Source of the DNA: Afipia sp049747295
GTDB lineage: Bacteria; Pseudomonadota; Alphaproteobacteria; Rhizobiales; Xanthobacteraceae
Reading direction: 5' to 3'
DNA: 64,000 nucleotides
Assembly: GCF_049747295.1 (NCBI RefSeq)
Contig: NZ_JBMHJM010000001.1
Span: forward strand, 1,984,001 to 2,048,000
Part shown: positions 1 to 7,568 of the stretch, one piece after another
Position numbering within the stretch: position 1 is the stretch's first letter
How the letters are laid out: every line of letters begins with the position of its first letter
The notes under the pieces: generated by a model
What the model saw: only the letters and a program-made list of their open reading frames with translations
Databases searched by the model: none
What the model was told of the DNA's origin: nothing
Made by a program: the position numbers and the translations under genes

Positions 1-45
1 GGCCTCGGGGCGGTAAAAAACATAGGATAAAAAACAGCGGAGACC

Positions 46-450
46 TCATGGCGGCGGCGATTGGTCCACGGTGTTGAGCATCTGAGCTACTGCAGTCACC
101 AATTGGGCGGCGGCAAACGGCTTATTCAAGAGAACGCTGTTTGGCACGCCCAGGGACGGCCATTCGTTGGCGGCGGCACCGGTCATGTATATTACGGGGA
201 TCTCGGGACTGAGTTCGCGAGCGCGTCTAGCGACTTCCCATCCGGTCAATTGAGCCTTTAAATTAATATCGGTTACTAAAGCGCGGTGCTTGTTTATGTC
301 CAAAACCTTGATCGCGTCTTCTCCAGAAGCGACAACTTCCGCCTGAAATCCGCCTTCTGAAAGCGCGTCGTGAACCATGCTCTGCAATAGGGGATCGTCT
401 TCGATTACCAAAATTATTGGCTGAGTATTCAAGCGCTTCTCCCACACCAT
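46..450 (-). CDS. Single-domain response regulator (receiver domain)
   Basis: A 134-residue protein made only of a CheY-like receiver domain. The acidic pocket is seen at E17/D18/D19, the phospho-acceptor aspartate at D61 (in VTDINL), the switch threonine at T90 (YMTG) and the conserved lysine at K110 (NKPF). There is no output domain, so it must act through a partner, as CpdR- or DivK-type regulators do. No histidine kinase is adjacent in the window. The family call is firm; the pathway is unknown. Confidence 0.85.
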   Translation of the reverse strand: MVWEKRLNTQPIILVIEDDPLLQSMVHDALSEGGFQAEVVASGEDAIKVLDINKHRALVTDINLKAQLTGWEVARRARELSPEIPVIYMTGAAANEWPSLGVPNSVLLNKPFAAAQLVTAVAQMLNTVDQSPPP

Positions 451-616
451 TGTGGCGCAGGCTAATTCCCACCAGGAGCAATCGGTTCCGCATGATCGCG
501 ATCAAAACGGTAGATGCCGAGGCTGACCTCATCGGCCAGCCAGCGCCGTGACGAAATCGGGCATATTTTTCGACCTGAAGTAGCTTGGCCGATGCGCCTA
601 TCCTCGACGAGCACTA

Positions 617-964
617 TCATCGGCATCTCATAAATTGCTCCAAATCTCCGATGGCGAACGTTGCCTGCGAGAATGGATCATTTTCAGAATACTCAAGATG
701 TGCTGCCGCAACCGCTTCCCAGAGAGCCGGACTTATCTGGCTATAAATCTCCCCTTGTGACGGCGGCATGATCCAGACGTCTAAAATAGGCGAGCATGCT
801 AAAGCATGGGAGAACGCGTAAAGCCTCTGTGTCGCAGCGTACACGTCCTCGAAGCCGAACTTGTGTTCTTGAAGAACGGCCTCGATGAGATCGGGACGAC
901 TCTGCCTGTTGGCGATCGCCTGAGTGATCATTAGTAGCTCAACAGAAACCGGCCGAACGAGCAT
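617..964 (-). CDS. Hypothetical protein, 115 aa
   Basis: An open frame of 115 codons starting at ATG with an AGGA-type ribosome site about six bases upstream. The product looks soluble and mildly acidic, with no signal peptide or membrane segment and no motif I recognise. It lies between the receiver gene and the first heat-shock cassette on the same strand. The case for a real gene rests on the start context and on a composition typical of a folded protein. Function unknown. Confidence 0.5.
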   Translation of the reverse strand: MLVRPVSVELLMITQAIANRQSRPDLIEAVLQEHKFGFEDVYAATQRLYAFSHALACSPILDVWIMPPSQGEIYSQISPALWEAVAAAHLEYSENDPFSQATFAIGDLEQFMRCR

Positions 965-989
965 CAGATCCTCGCGCAGACAACAAAAG

Positions 990-1235
990 CTAACTTCGAG
1001 GGTGGCGGCTTTCGATTGCTGAATGAGGGGCCTTCTCCAGTTTTATTGCTATCTGTGGAATGTGGTTCCCGCCGGTGCACACAACACTCTTAGATCCTCG
1101 TCGCTTCAATCTAAAGGCTATGCCTACCTCGGAAGACCGCGAACTCTTTCGCTTTCGCCATTCCAAAACTTCTCGTTCTAACTTCACGGCCCAGCGGCGT
1201 TCGACATTGTCAACGATGTGGCGTGGAAGATTCAC
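990..1235 (-). CDS. Small basic protein, third gene of inverted cassette copy 1
   Basis: Starts at GTG (1235) with GGAGG a few bases upstream; 81 codons. The first 30 or so residues (NLPRHIVDNVERRWAVKLE) match the product of 4092-4283 (HLPQHIIDSIERRWATKLQ), so this is the copy-1 counterpart of that gene. It is a basic amphipathic helical protein with a divergent, longer C-terminus. The start overlaps the end of the preceding gene. Homology to the other copy is the main proof that it is coding. Function unknown. Confidence 0.6.
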   Translation of the reverse strand: MNLPRHIVDNVERRWAVKLEREVLEWRKRKSSRSSEVGIAFRLKRRGSKSVVCTGGNHIPQIAIKLEKAPHSAIESRHPRS

Positions 1236-1584
1236 CGTGGCCTCCGTTATGCTCCATAACACGCGATGTGGAACGGACGCGCTGGGCTTTGCCGTCCGGC
1301 GGTCGAGGTGGTCCGCCATCTAGTTCGCAAAGGGCTTCGAGGTTAACGTCGATTGAGCGGGGAGCGCTCAACCCAGAAGGAGCCCGAAGATCAGGACAGG
1401 AAGCTACCGCCGCGGCATCTGACGCCCACGAAGCCAAGATGGCGCGCTTCTCGCCAAGCGAAAGTTCGGCACTCTTCACCACATCGCGTGGGTGGTGGAA
1501 AACCTTGTCTGGGTGCAGGAGAGCGTCGAAGTTGAAGACATTGTCATTGGATTCAAGATGAGCGGAAGCGGTCGTCGGCCGCAT
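1210..1584 (-). CDS. Hypothetical protein, second gene of inverted cassette copy 1
   Basis: Start chosen at the ATG encoding MRPTTASAH, which has AGAGG upstream and matches the start of the paralogue at 3726-4079. The core KRAILASWASDAAAVASCP is nearly identical in the two copies. This copy lacks the stop codon found in the other (after SRAMAA) and reads on about ten residues, overlapping the next gene by 26 bases. Related proteins occur near small heat-shock genes in rhizobia, but I know of no assigned function. Confidence 0.7.
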   Translation of the reverse strand: MRPTTASAHLESNDNVFNFDALLHPDKVFHHPRDVVKSAELSLGEKRAILASWASDAAAVASCPDLRAPSGLSAPRSIDVNLEALCELDGGPPRPPDGKAQRVRSTSRVMEHNGGHGESSTPHR

Positions 1585-1659
1585 GGTAGCCTCTGTTGTT
1601 TGACGATGCATGTTAATCGGCGCGAGCAGCCACCATGGGAGTGGCAGCCCAGTTGGAAA

Positions 1660-2115
1660 TCAAGCGGCCTTAGCCTCTATGCGTTCAGGCTGCCTGGGTT
1701 GAGCACCGTTGATGGCAATCTGCCGAGGTTTCATCGCTTCCGGCACTTGCCGCACCAAGTCAATCACCAGCAAGCCATCCTCGAACCGAGCCGACTTAAC
1801 CTCGACATGGTCCGCCAAGGTGAACTGGCGTTTGAAGGGGCGGGTCGAGATACCCCGGAAGAGGTAAACTCTCTCACTATCCTTCTCCGGCTTGCGGCCC
1901 TCTAACGTCAGCACGTTCTGCTCGGCGGTCAGAGCAATCTGATCCGGACTGAAGCCGGCCAAAGCCACCGAGATCTGGAAGCGGTTCTCGTCCAGCCGCT
2001 CGATGTTGTAATGTGGATAATTGTCTTCCGTGGTCCGTTGGACCTCGTCGAAGGCGTCGAACAGACGGTCAAACCCGATCGTCGACCGCCATAGAGGGCT
2101 CCAATCATACCTCAT
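1660..2115 (-). CDS. Hsp20/alpha-crystallin small heat-shock protein, copy 1
   Basis: A 151-residue ATP-independent holdase of the IbpA type. The alpha-crystallin domain is recognisable (NRFQISVALAGF, then TLEGRK, then FKRQFTLADHVEV). Start set at the ATG of MRYDWSPLWR, preceded by AAGGAGG; the open frame continues 16 codons upstream but those are leader sequence. It heads a three-gene cassette behind a sigma-32-like promoter and is a close paralogue of 3207-3662, which has the same length. Expected to bind unfolding proteins in the cytoplasm during heat shock. Confidence 0.93.
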   Translation of the reverse strand: MRYDWSPLWRSTIGFDRLFDAFDEVQRTTEDNYPHYNIERLDENRFQISVALAGFSPDQIALTAEQNVLTLEGRKPEKDSERVYLFRGISTRPFKRQFTLADHVEVKSARFEDGLLVIDLVRQVPEAMKPRQIAINGAQPRQPERIEAKAA

Positions 2116-2438
2116 AGCCAAATCCTCCTTAGAGCAAGTTGGGTACGAGCCGGCACCGGACACCCGCCGGCGCCCGTCTCATCGGCTGGGCCCTGATTGA
2201 GGCGCCCAGATCACCTTTCGGCGACGACAGAAAAATCGGGCAGCCCAAAAAAAGTTTCAAGAGGTAAGGTGAAAAGATTTTCGGGGAGCGTACTTATGGC
2301 AAACGCCCGTTTCCTGCCCCTCCGTGTGCAGGGCGGCGGCTAGACCGATACAATCCTCTTGATCGCAAAAAGTCGTCGAACTATTTACGCGCTCGGGCAG
2401 CGCCCATCCCTCAACTGCTGCGTCGGTGAAGTGAATAT
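2116..2438. other. Leader of hsp20 copy 1 and intergenic space
   Basis: This 323-base stretch contains the copy-1 leader (2116-2275) with its sigma-32-like promoter. The remainder, up to the stop of the small gene at 2439, shows no further coding or clear structural signal. Confidence 0.5.
2233..2261 (-). promoter_or_regulatory. Sigma-32 (RpoH)-like heat-shock promoter, copy 1
   Basis: On the minus strand the sequence reads CTTGAAA, 14 bases, CCCGATT, close to the RpoH consensus CTTGAAA-N13-15-CCCCATNT. It lies about 120 bases upstream of the hsp20 start and points toward it. The same element in the same relative place precedes the second hsp20 copy. Confidence 0.75.
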
Positions 2439-2621
2439 TTATGCAGCGTATCGACCTTCCTCCTCGAGTAATCGCTGCTGAGCGGCTTCTTCACGCTCTA
2501 GCTTCTCCTCGATCGCCGATCGCAGGGAAGGGCTCAACGCGGGTGACGCAAGCAAGAACCTGTAATGGGCGATGACCTTCTCGTGGCCCCGGACAAGAAA
2601 CTTGAAAACATCGCTCGTCAT
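2439..2621 (-). CDS. Small helical protein, 60 aa
   Basis: A 60-residue predicted all-helical protein (SAIEEKLEREEAAQQRLLEEE) with no signal peptide. Its ATG overlaps the stop of the upstream gene by four bases (ATGA), so the two are probably translationally coupled. It sits between the two heat-shock cassettes. I recognise no family; the tight coupling and good charge distribution favour a real gene. Confidence 0.55.
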   Translation of the reverse strand: MTSDVFKFLVRGHEKVIAHYRFLLASPALSPSLRSAIEEKLEREEAAQQRLLEEEGRYAA

Positions 2622-2851
2622 AGGTCACCTCGCTGCGAAGCGTGCGATGTTTCGGAGGCTATCCGGGACAAGCGGAATGCAAGGGGGAAGGTCTCAGCCT
2701 GAAGCTCGCTTAACCTTGCTCTCTCTTCGGTTAGCCGCCGGTTGATAAACTCCCGCTCAATGTCGGTCAGCTGGGTCTCCAACAATCGGCGGTAGCGGCG
2801 GATGTTGTTAACGGTTGAGCGAATGTAGGCTAACTTATCGTCGGTCATCAT
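2618..2851 (-). CDS. Small charged helical protein, 77 aa
   Basis: Start placed at the ATG pair encoding MMTDDKLAYIRS, preceded by AAGG five bases upstream; the frame is open further but without a ribosome site. The product is Arg/Glu-rich and helical (RRYRRLLETQLTDIEREFINRRL), suggesting a coiled coil. It overlaps the downstream 60-residue gene by four bases. Unknown function; its position suggests membership of the stress block. Confidence 0.55.
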   Translation of the reverse strand: MMTDDKLAYIRSTVNNIRRYRRLLETQLTDIEREFINRRLTEERARLSELQAETFPLAFRLSRIASETSHASQRGDL

Positions 2852-3062
2852 CGTCACCTTAGACGGTCGATAAAATCCTTCGTTGCTTGGGCCTCCAGCC
2901 CGGTCGCGAAAATAATAAGAGGATTTTTGTCGTTCAAGAGGATCATCTGGTTTCGGTCGCATCCTCGTCGCACCAGACCGACACCATTTAAAGCACCGCT
3001 ATTGCAAGGGCGAAGCGTCTTTGGCCAGGCCGCTCTTTCCTGCAAAAATTTTTGCCTCACCT

Positions 3063-3092
3063 CTTGAAACTTTTTGGGGCTTTTCCAATTTT
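3063..3092 (+). promoter_or_regulatory. Sigma-32 (RpoH)-like heat-shock promoter, copy 2
   Basis: CTTGAAA, 15 bases, CCAATT, about 115 bases upstream of the copy-2 hsp20 start. The -35 element is identical to copy 1; the -10 is a little weaker. The 355-base gap 2852-3206 otherwise holds only the GC-rich leader shared with copy 1. Confidence 0.7.
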
Positions 3093-3206
3093 TTTGGCGT
3101 CGCCAGGAGGCGATCTGGGCGCCTCGATCAGGGCCCAGCCAGAGACGGACGCCGGCGGGTGTCCGGTGCCGGCTCGTACCCATCTTGCTCTAAGGAGGAT
3201 TTGGCT

Positions 3207-3662
3207 ATGAGGTATGATTGGAGCCCCCTATGGCGGTCGACCATCGGATTTGACCGTCTGTTCGATGTCTTCGATGAGGTTCAACGGGCATCGGAAGACA
3301 ATTACCCCCATTACAATATCGAACGTCTGGACGAAAACCGTTTCCAGATCTCAGTGGCGCTGGCCGGGTTCAGCCCTGATGAGATCTCGCTGACTGCCGA
3401 GCAGAATGTGCTCACGCTGGAAGGTCGCAAGCCTGAAAGAGAAGCCGATAGGATTTATCTCTTCCGAGGGATTTCGACCCGCCCCTTCAAGCGCCAGTTT
3501 ACGCTCGCAGACCATGTCGAGGTGAAATCGGCGCGGTTTGAGGACGGTCTCTTGGTTGTCGAACTGGCACGAGAGGTGCCGGAAGCGATGAAACCCAAGC
3601 AGATTGCAATCAATGGCGGCTCGCCAAAGAAGCTCGACCACTTCGGAGCTAAGGCAGCTTAG
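3207..3662 (+). CDS. Hsp20/alpha-crystallin small heat-shock protein, copy 2
   Basis: A 151-residue alpha-crystallin family chaperone, very similar to 1660-2115 across its length, with changes concentrated at the C-terminus. The start is fixed by TAAGGAGG before ATG (MRYDWSPLWR). The frame is open 62 codons upstream, but that part covers the leader and promoter. It is followed after 63 bases by the second cassette gene. Expected to act as a holdase under heat or envelope stress. Confidence 0.93.
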   Translation: MRYDWSPLWRSTIGFDRLFDVFDEVQRASEDNYPHYNIERLDENRFQISVALAGFSPDEISLTAEQNVLTLEGRKPEREADRIYLFRGISTRPFKRQFTLADHVEVKSARFEDGLLVVELAREVPEAMKPKQIAINGGSPKKLDHFGAKAA

Positions 3663-3725
3663 TTAATCAGGCTGCCGCGGAATCCCGCGGCAGCCCCCGC
3701 TCACTCGTCAACAATGGAGGTTCCC

Positions 3726-4079
3726 ATGCGGCCGACGACCGCACCTGTAGGCGGACATAGCCCTACCAAAATCGCAGAAGACAACGTCTTCGATTTCCAT
3801 GCACTGCTTTACCCAGGCAAGGTATTTCGGCATCCACGCGATGTCGTTGACAGCGCTGATCTAACGCACAGCGAGAAGCGCGCCATTTTGGCCTCGTGGG
3901 CGTCAGATGCAGCAGCAGTTGCGTCATGTCCTGCGCTCAGAGCTCCACCCGAATTGAGCGCCCCCGTGACCATCGACGACATCCTTGAAGCTCTTTGCGA
4001 GCTGGACGGTGGTCCGCGAGTCCCGCCAGGCGGTAAAGCCCAACGCCTCCGCTCAACGTCTCGGGCAATGGCAGCGTAG
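3726..4079 (+). CDS. Hypothetical protein, second gene of cassette copy 2
   Basis: A 117-residue protein starting MRPTTAPVGG with GGAGG five bases before the ATG; an in-frame ATG four codons earlier overlaps the ribosome site and is less likely. Shares the KRAILASWASDAAAVASCP core and the C-terminal KAQRxRSTSR motif with 1210-1584. Probably cytoplasmic. Co-transcribed with hsp20; no known function. Confidence 0.75.
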   Translation: MRPTTAPVGGHSPTKIAEDNVFDFHALLYPGKVFRHPRDVVDSADLTHSEKRAILASWASDAAAVASCPALRAPPELSAPVTIDDILEALCELDGGPRVPPGGKAQRLRSTSRAMAA

Positions 4080-4091
4080 GGAGAATCAGAC

Positions 4092-4283
4092 ATGCATCTC
4101 CCGCAACACATCATCGACAGTATCGAACGCCGCTGGGCCACCAAGCTCCAACAGGAAGTGGAGGCATGGCGACAACGAAAGCGCACTCAACAGGCTCGGG
4201 AACGCTCAAGGAGCACACGCGCGGCTCTGTCTCCGAAGAAAAACGCGCGCCGGTATAGCATCGGAAGTGATTTCGCCGCTTGA
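4092..4283 (+). CDS. Small basic protein, third gene of cassette copy 2
   Basis: 63 codons, starting 12 bases after the preceding stop with an AGGGAGA ribosome site. The N-terminal HLPQHIIDSIERRWATKLQ matches the counterpart at 990-1235, while the C-terminus is Arg/Ser-rich and divergent. Basic and helical; nucleic-acid or protein binding is possible but not shown by any motif. Confidence 0.65.
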   Translation: MHLPQHIIDSIERRWATKLQQEVEAWRQRKRTQQARERSRSTRAALSPKKNARRYSIGSDFAA

Positions 4284-4338
4284 ACGGAAGAACACTTCTC
4301 ACGCTCTCCTGACGACGTTGCCTTAAGAGGAGGGAGAA

Positions 4339-4542
4339 ATGGAGAAACGGATTGGATCGAAACATCCTGAATACCTACGCTACGAGGCCCGTCGACTTCG
4401 CGAAGAAGCAGATACTTTGCCGTCAGGCCAGGCCCGGAACGAGCTGCTGCAAAGGGCTTCTCGGCTAGATCTGCTCGCTAAAATCGAAAAAGCTGGCATC
4501 GCCACAGGTCGACAATATTCGTTTGGCGAGAGAGGGTCATGA
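4339..4542 (+). CDS. Small helical protein, 67 aa
   Basis: Starts at ATG with GAGGAGGGAG just upstream. The product is helical and charged (EYLRYEARRLREEADTLP). Its stop overlaps the start of the next gene by four bases (ATGA), marking a two-gene operon. Similar tiny proteins are common in bradyrhizobia, but I cannot assign a role. Confidence 0.65.
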   Translation: MEKRIGSKHPEYLRYEARRLREEADTLPSGQARNELLQRASRLDLLAKIEKAGIATGRQYSFGERGS

Positions 4543-4820
4543 AACGCTCAGACATGTTGCTTGATAACGCCAAAAGCCCGTGCCGCCGCATGAAGCATGT
4601 AACGAACCGAACTTGGATGCCTGAAGACGAACGCAGATTGATAGAAATGTCCAAGAGAGGGGTTTCGGCTGTGCGCGCCGCGGTCGCATTTAAGCGTTCA
4701 ATCGTTAGCGTAAAGGCGCGGGCTAAGCAGTTGGGTGCACCGTTCCCCGACGACCGAATCATGAAGCGCAAGCGGCGATCGCAGGAAGAACAAAAGCCGA
4801 GCGGGTTGGTTTGGCGGTAA
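4539..4820 (+). CDS. Myb/GcrA-like helix-turn-helix small protein
   Basis: A 93-residue basic protein. Residues about 24-70 (RTWMPEDERRLIEMSKRGV, then VRAAVAFKRSIVSVKARAKQLG) look like a Myb/SANT- or GcrA-type tri-helical DNA-binding fold: an initial W-x-x-E/D-E-x-x-L helix and a K-R-S-x-x-S-V-x-x-x-A recognition helix. Translationally coupled to the preceding gene and followed by a strong hairpin terminator. Likely a DNA-binding regulator of unknown targets. Confidence 0.6.
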   Translation: MKRSDMLLDNAKSPCRRMKHVTNRTWMPEDERRLIEMSKRGVSAVRAAVAFKRSIVSVKARAKQLGAPFPDDRIMKRKRRSQEEQKPSGLVWR

Positions 4821-4832
4821 TTACAGCGAAAA

Positions 4833-4863
4833 AAAGCCTGCGGACCGATCCGCCGCAGGCTTT
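4833..4863. terminator. Bidirectional rho-independent terminator
   Basis: Perfect 11-bp stem AAAGCCTGCGG / CCGCAGGCTTT with a 9-base loop and A- and T-rich flanks, between two convergent genes. It can serve both directions. Confidence 0.85.
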
Positions 4864-4883
4864 CAGTTGAGCTGAATAAAGCG

Positions 4884-5168
4884 TTATCGGCCACCACCTC
4901 CGCCGCCCGCGCCTCCACCAGCACCTCCTCCAGCGCCGCCGCCGGCACCTCCTCCGGCGCCGCCGCCGGCAGCGCCTGTGGTGCTGGATGCCCCACGCGT
5001 CACTGTGGACGGAGCGACAGTCGAACTGCCGCCGGCGTTCGTGTTACCAGGAATAGGATTTCTTCGAGCCATCTCTTCTTTTTCTCGTTGGGTCATACCC
5101 GATGACTGCGCGAAAGCGGAGGTCGCTAAAAGCACGCCGCAAGCGGCGACTAGCATCAATCTCTTCAT
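4884..5168 (-). CDS. Secreted Gly-rich protein with GGGA repeats
   Basis: Start set at MKRLMLVAACGVLLATSAFAQ, a clear signal peptide with Ala-x-Ala cleavage, preceded by GGAGCGGG. The mature protein of about 73 residues has a polar segment (MTQREKEEMARRNPIPG) followed by about 28 residues of near-perfect GGGA repeats ending in GGGGGGR. Probably periplasmic or secreted; the glycine tail suggests a flexible or structural role. The repeats are prone to length change by slippage. No family assigned. Confidence 0.65.
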   Translation of the reverse strand: MKRLMLVAACGVLLATSAFAQSSGMTQREKEEMARRNPIPGNTNAGGSSTVAPSTVTRGASSTTGAAGGGAGGGAGGGAGGGAGGGAGGGGGGR

Positions 5169-5429
5169 TAGACCCGCTCCATAGGTTGGATGTGTGCCAT
5201 TAACCTGAAAGGATCTGCGCATGTTCCAGAGGATCGAGTATCCCTTCGACTCTTCGTTGACACTCATGTTCGTTGCCGTATTTCCCAAACAAAAGCTCTC
5301 AGGTCACGCAAATAGCCTCGTGAGCGAACTCCAATTCGACAGCCCCATTGTCAGGCTCCTCTTCGGCGGAACTAGCCAATAAGTATGAAGTTGGTGCGGC
5401 AATAGTCGGATCACTCAGTGAGGTTCGCC

Positions 5430-5923
5430 ATGAAGCTCGCATCGCTCACGATTGTTGCAATGGTGTTCACCTCGCCCGTTTACGCAGGCGAGAATCAAAG
5501 TAGCACCTTTTTGAAAAAGGCCATTCAAGGCAACTTTGCCGAAATCGAAATGGGAAAGCTTGCGCAACAGAATGGCGCTAGAGAAGACGTCAAGCAGTTC
5601 GGCCAAATGCTGAATTACGACCATTCGGCAGCGAACCAAAAAGCGCTCGATGCGGCTAAGTCGATGGACGTCACTCCACCCGATAGCCCCAGCAAAAAGC
5701 AAAAATCGGACTTCGAGAAGATGTCAAAGTTGTCGGGCGCGCGCTTCGATAGCCAGTTCGCAAAGCACATGGTCGCGGACCATGAGAAAGACATCGCGGA
5801 ATATAAGAGGGCTTCCAAGAGCGATGACGCGGCGGGAACTACGCCAAAGCTCAAATCGAGGTGCTTAAAAAACATCTCGATACTGCCAAGCTCTTGAATT
5901 CGACTAAATCGTCACGGCGCTAA
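5430..5923 (+). pseudogene. DUF4142 secreted protein with a C-terminal frameshift
   Basis: Starts at MKLASLTIVAMVFTSPVYAG (signal peptide) with GAGG six bases upstream. The mature part is a DUF4142 helical bundle (NFAEIEMGKLAQQNG, then VADHEKDIAEYKR). Near 5833-5840 the frame breaks. As written it ends at 5897 with an unrelated tail, but adding one base restores YAKAQIEVLKKHLDTAKLL, the expected family C-terminus, running to the TAA at 5921-5923. Either a real one-base deletion or a sequencing error. DUF4142 proteins are periplasmic and often stress-associated. Confidence 0.75.
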
Positions 5924-6132
5924 TGACGGAGAGGTGCGGAGGATTGAGCAGTGAAATGATTTCGCTGCTGACATCCCGCAGCGGGGAGGATTCATAGCCT
6001 GCAGCTGCGTAAAAAAAGGAGCGTGCCGACAACGCGCGGCTTGTGAAGGGGGCGATCCACCGTCTATCGCAATCGGATCGCGCTTGATCCGATCGCGTGC
6101 GTCGCGTCCCTGCCCGTGGGGACGCCGTGAGT

Positions 6133-6735
6133 TCATCGGTCGAACTTGACCAGGTCCTTGAAGATCAGTTGACCCCAGCTATTTCCGCGCGCCTGGACTA
6201 GCAGCCCACCTTCCGAAAGCCCGCCAAGTTTGATCGGCGCGAAGCCGAGATCTTCCGCAAGTCCACCAATTTCCGCTGCGGCGTCGTCATCGTCGCTCGC
6301 CAGGAACACGACTCTTCTGCCGCCGTGTACGGCCGGATCTTGGTCCAAGACGGCAGCGGCCAAATGATTGAAGCCCTTGACCAGTCGACCGCCCGCAAAG
6401 GCCAGCGCGACGGCCTTGGACGAAGGTTGTCCACCCAGTTTCTCGGGGGACACGCCGTAGGCATTGGTCACATCAACGATCGTCTTCCCCTGCCAGGTAG
6501 GCAGCGCCTTCGCGACATCCTGGTGCGACTCGAAGCGGACGGCCAAAAAGACGATGTCCGCCTTGGCCGCTTCCGCCAGTTTTTTGGGAATGATCGTGGG
6601 TCCGATCGCGGCCGCGGCGGATGCAAAGCTTTCCGGGTCGCGCGTGGTTGCAACTGATACTTCGATGCCATTGCGGGCAAACGCTTTCGCCAGGGCCCGG
6701 CCGATATTGCCGAAGCCGATAATTGCGTAGCTCAT
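6133..6735 (-). CDS. NADPH-dependent F420-reductase-like / NAD(P)-binding protein
   Basis: A 200-residue protein of the COG2085 type. The N-terminal Rossmann motif GFGNIGRA is at residues 7-14, with VATTRDPESF after strand 2 as expected for NADP(H) binding. The ending (GNSWGQLIFKDLVKF) is typical of the stand-alone family. It lies last in a three-gene minus-strand cluster with two short-chain dehydrogenases and probably handles a related redox step, but the substrate is unknown. F420 itself is not expected in this lineage, so a nicotinamide-dependent reaction is likelier. Confidence 0.8.
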   Translation of the reverse strand: MSYAIIGFGNIGRALAKAFARNGIEVSVATTRDPESFASAAAAIGPTIIPKKLAEAAKADIVFLAVRFESHQDVAKALPTWQGKTIVDVTNAYGVSPEKLGGQPSSKAVALAFAGGRLVKGFNHLAAAVLDQDPAVHGGRRVVFLASDDDDAAAEIGGLAEDLGFAPIKLGGLSEGGLLVQARGNSWGQLIFKDLVKFDR

Positions 6736-6767
6736 GATGTTTCTCTGATGTTGTGTGAATGTCGGTG

Positions 6768-7520
6768 TCAGACCTGCGCCATCCCTCCATCGACGGCGAG
6801 ATCAATGCCGGTGATGAACGAACTTTCGTCGGAGGCGAGGAACGTGACAGCAGCCGCGATTTCCTCTGGCGTACCCCTGCGACCCATTGGGATCTGTGAA
6901 GCAAATTGGCCGGCCGCATGCTCGGCTTGCTCAGGGGTAAGGCCCGTTGTTGTCTCCAAGGCAGGGGTCTCGGTTGGTCCGGGGCTCATCGTATTGACGC
7001 GGATTTTGCGGTCTTTAAGCTCCAGCGTCCAAGCGCGCGAGAAGTTGCGCACAGCCGCTTTACTCGCGGCGTAAGCGCTAAACCCTGGCAGCCCCAACAC
7101 ATTCGAGACGGATGAGCTCAGGACAATCGAACCGCCGTCTTTCAAGAGGGGAAGGGCCTTCTGCACCGTAAAGAACAGCCCCTTCACGTTCACATCGAAG
7201 GTCTGGTCAAAATGGGCCTCAGTAGCTACCGCGAGCGGTGCGATCGTCCCCGCGCCGGCGTTTGCGAAGAGAATGTCGAAGTGACCATGTTTCTCTTTCA
7301 CGACAGCATAAAGCCGGTCCAGATCTTCCAAGCGCGCCACGTCGCTCACGACCGTCGTAACGTTTCTCTTGATGAAGGCTGCGGCCTCCTTCAGCTCTTT
7401 CTCTCGTCGCCCGGTGATCACGACGTGCGCACCTTCTTCCACAAAGCGCTTGGCTGTGGCCAACCCAATCCCACTGCTTCCGCCCGTGATGACTGCGACC
7501 TTATCTTCCAGTTTTTTCAT
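6768..7520 (-). CDS. Short-chain dehydrogenase/reductase (SDR)
   Basis: A 250-residue classical SDR. Cofactor motif TGGSSGIG at 12-19, NAG at 87-89, catalytic Ser137, Tyr150 and Lys154 (YAASK) all present, and a C-terminal GxDLAVDGGMAQV. Its neighbour 7569-8303 is a close paralogue with identical active-site spacing. The genes are 48 bases apart on the same strand, an operon opposite a LysR regulator. Substrate not predictable from sequence. Confidence 0.9.
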   Translation of the reverse strand: MKKLEDKVAVITGGSSGIGLATAKRFVEEGAHVVITGRREKELKEAAAFIKRNVTTVVSDVARLEDLDRLYAVVKEKHGHFDILFANAGAGTIAPLAVATEAHFDQTFDVNVKGLFFTVQKALPLLKDGGSIVLSSSVSNVLGLPGFSAYAASKAAVRNFSRAWTLELKDRKIRVNTMSPGPTETPALETTTGLTPEQAEHAAGQFASQIPMGRRGTPEEIAAAVTFLASDESSFITGIDLAVDGGMAQV

Positions 7521-7568
7521 GATCTTTTATCTTTCGTTATGTGGGCCAGGCACGGGACCGCGCCGGGG

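Larger units (their letters stand above)
990..2275. repeat. Inverted duplication of hsp20 cassette, left arm
   Basis: The left arm carries promoter, hsp20 and two small genes on the minus strand, mirrored by the right arm at 3053-4283. Similarity covers coding regions and about 150-200 bases of leader, including the RpoH-like promoter and the GC-rich segment around GGTGCCGGCTCGTACC. The copies have diverged (substitutions and small indels), so the duplication is not recent. Boundaries are approximate. Confidence 0.75.
3053..4283. repeat. Inverted duplication of hsp20 cassette, right arm
   Basis: Mirror image of 990-2275: sigma-32-like promoter, hsp20, the MRPTT protein and the small basic protein, here on the plus strand. 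The central segment of about 780 bases between the arms holds two unrelated small genes. Arm ends are judged by eye from protein and leader similarity. Confidence 0.75.

Noticed and set aside
4890..4980. Short tandem repeats considered as a CRISPR array
   Set aside because: They are contiguous 12-base GGGA-coding repeats without spacers, inside a gene.
6072..6093. Hairpin ATCGGATC-GCGCTT-GATCCGAT between the DUF4142 and reductase genes
   Set aside because: An 8-bp stem with no T tract; too weak to call a terminator.
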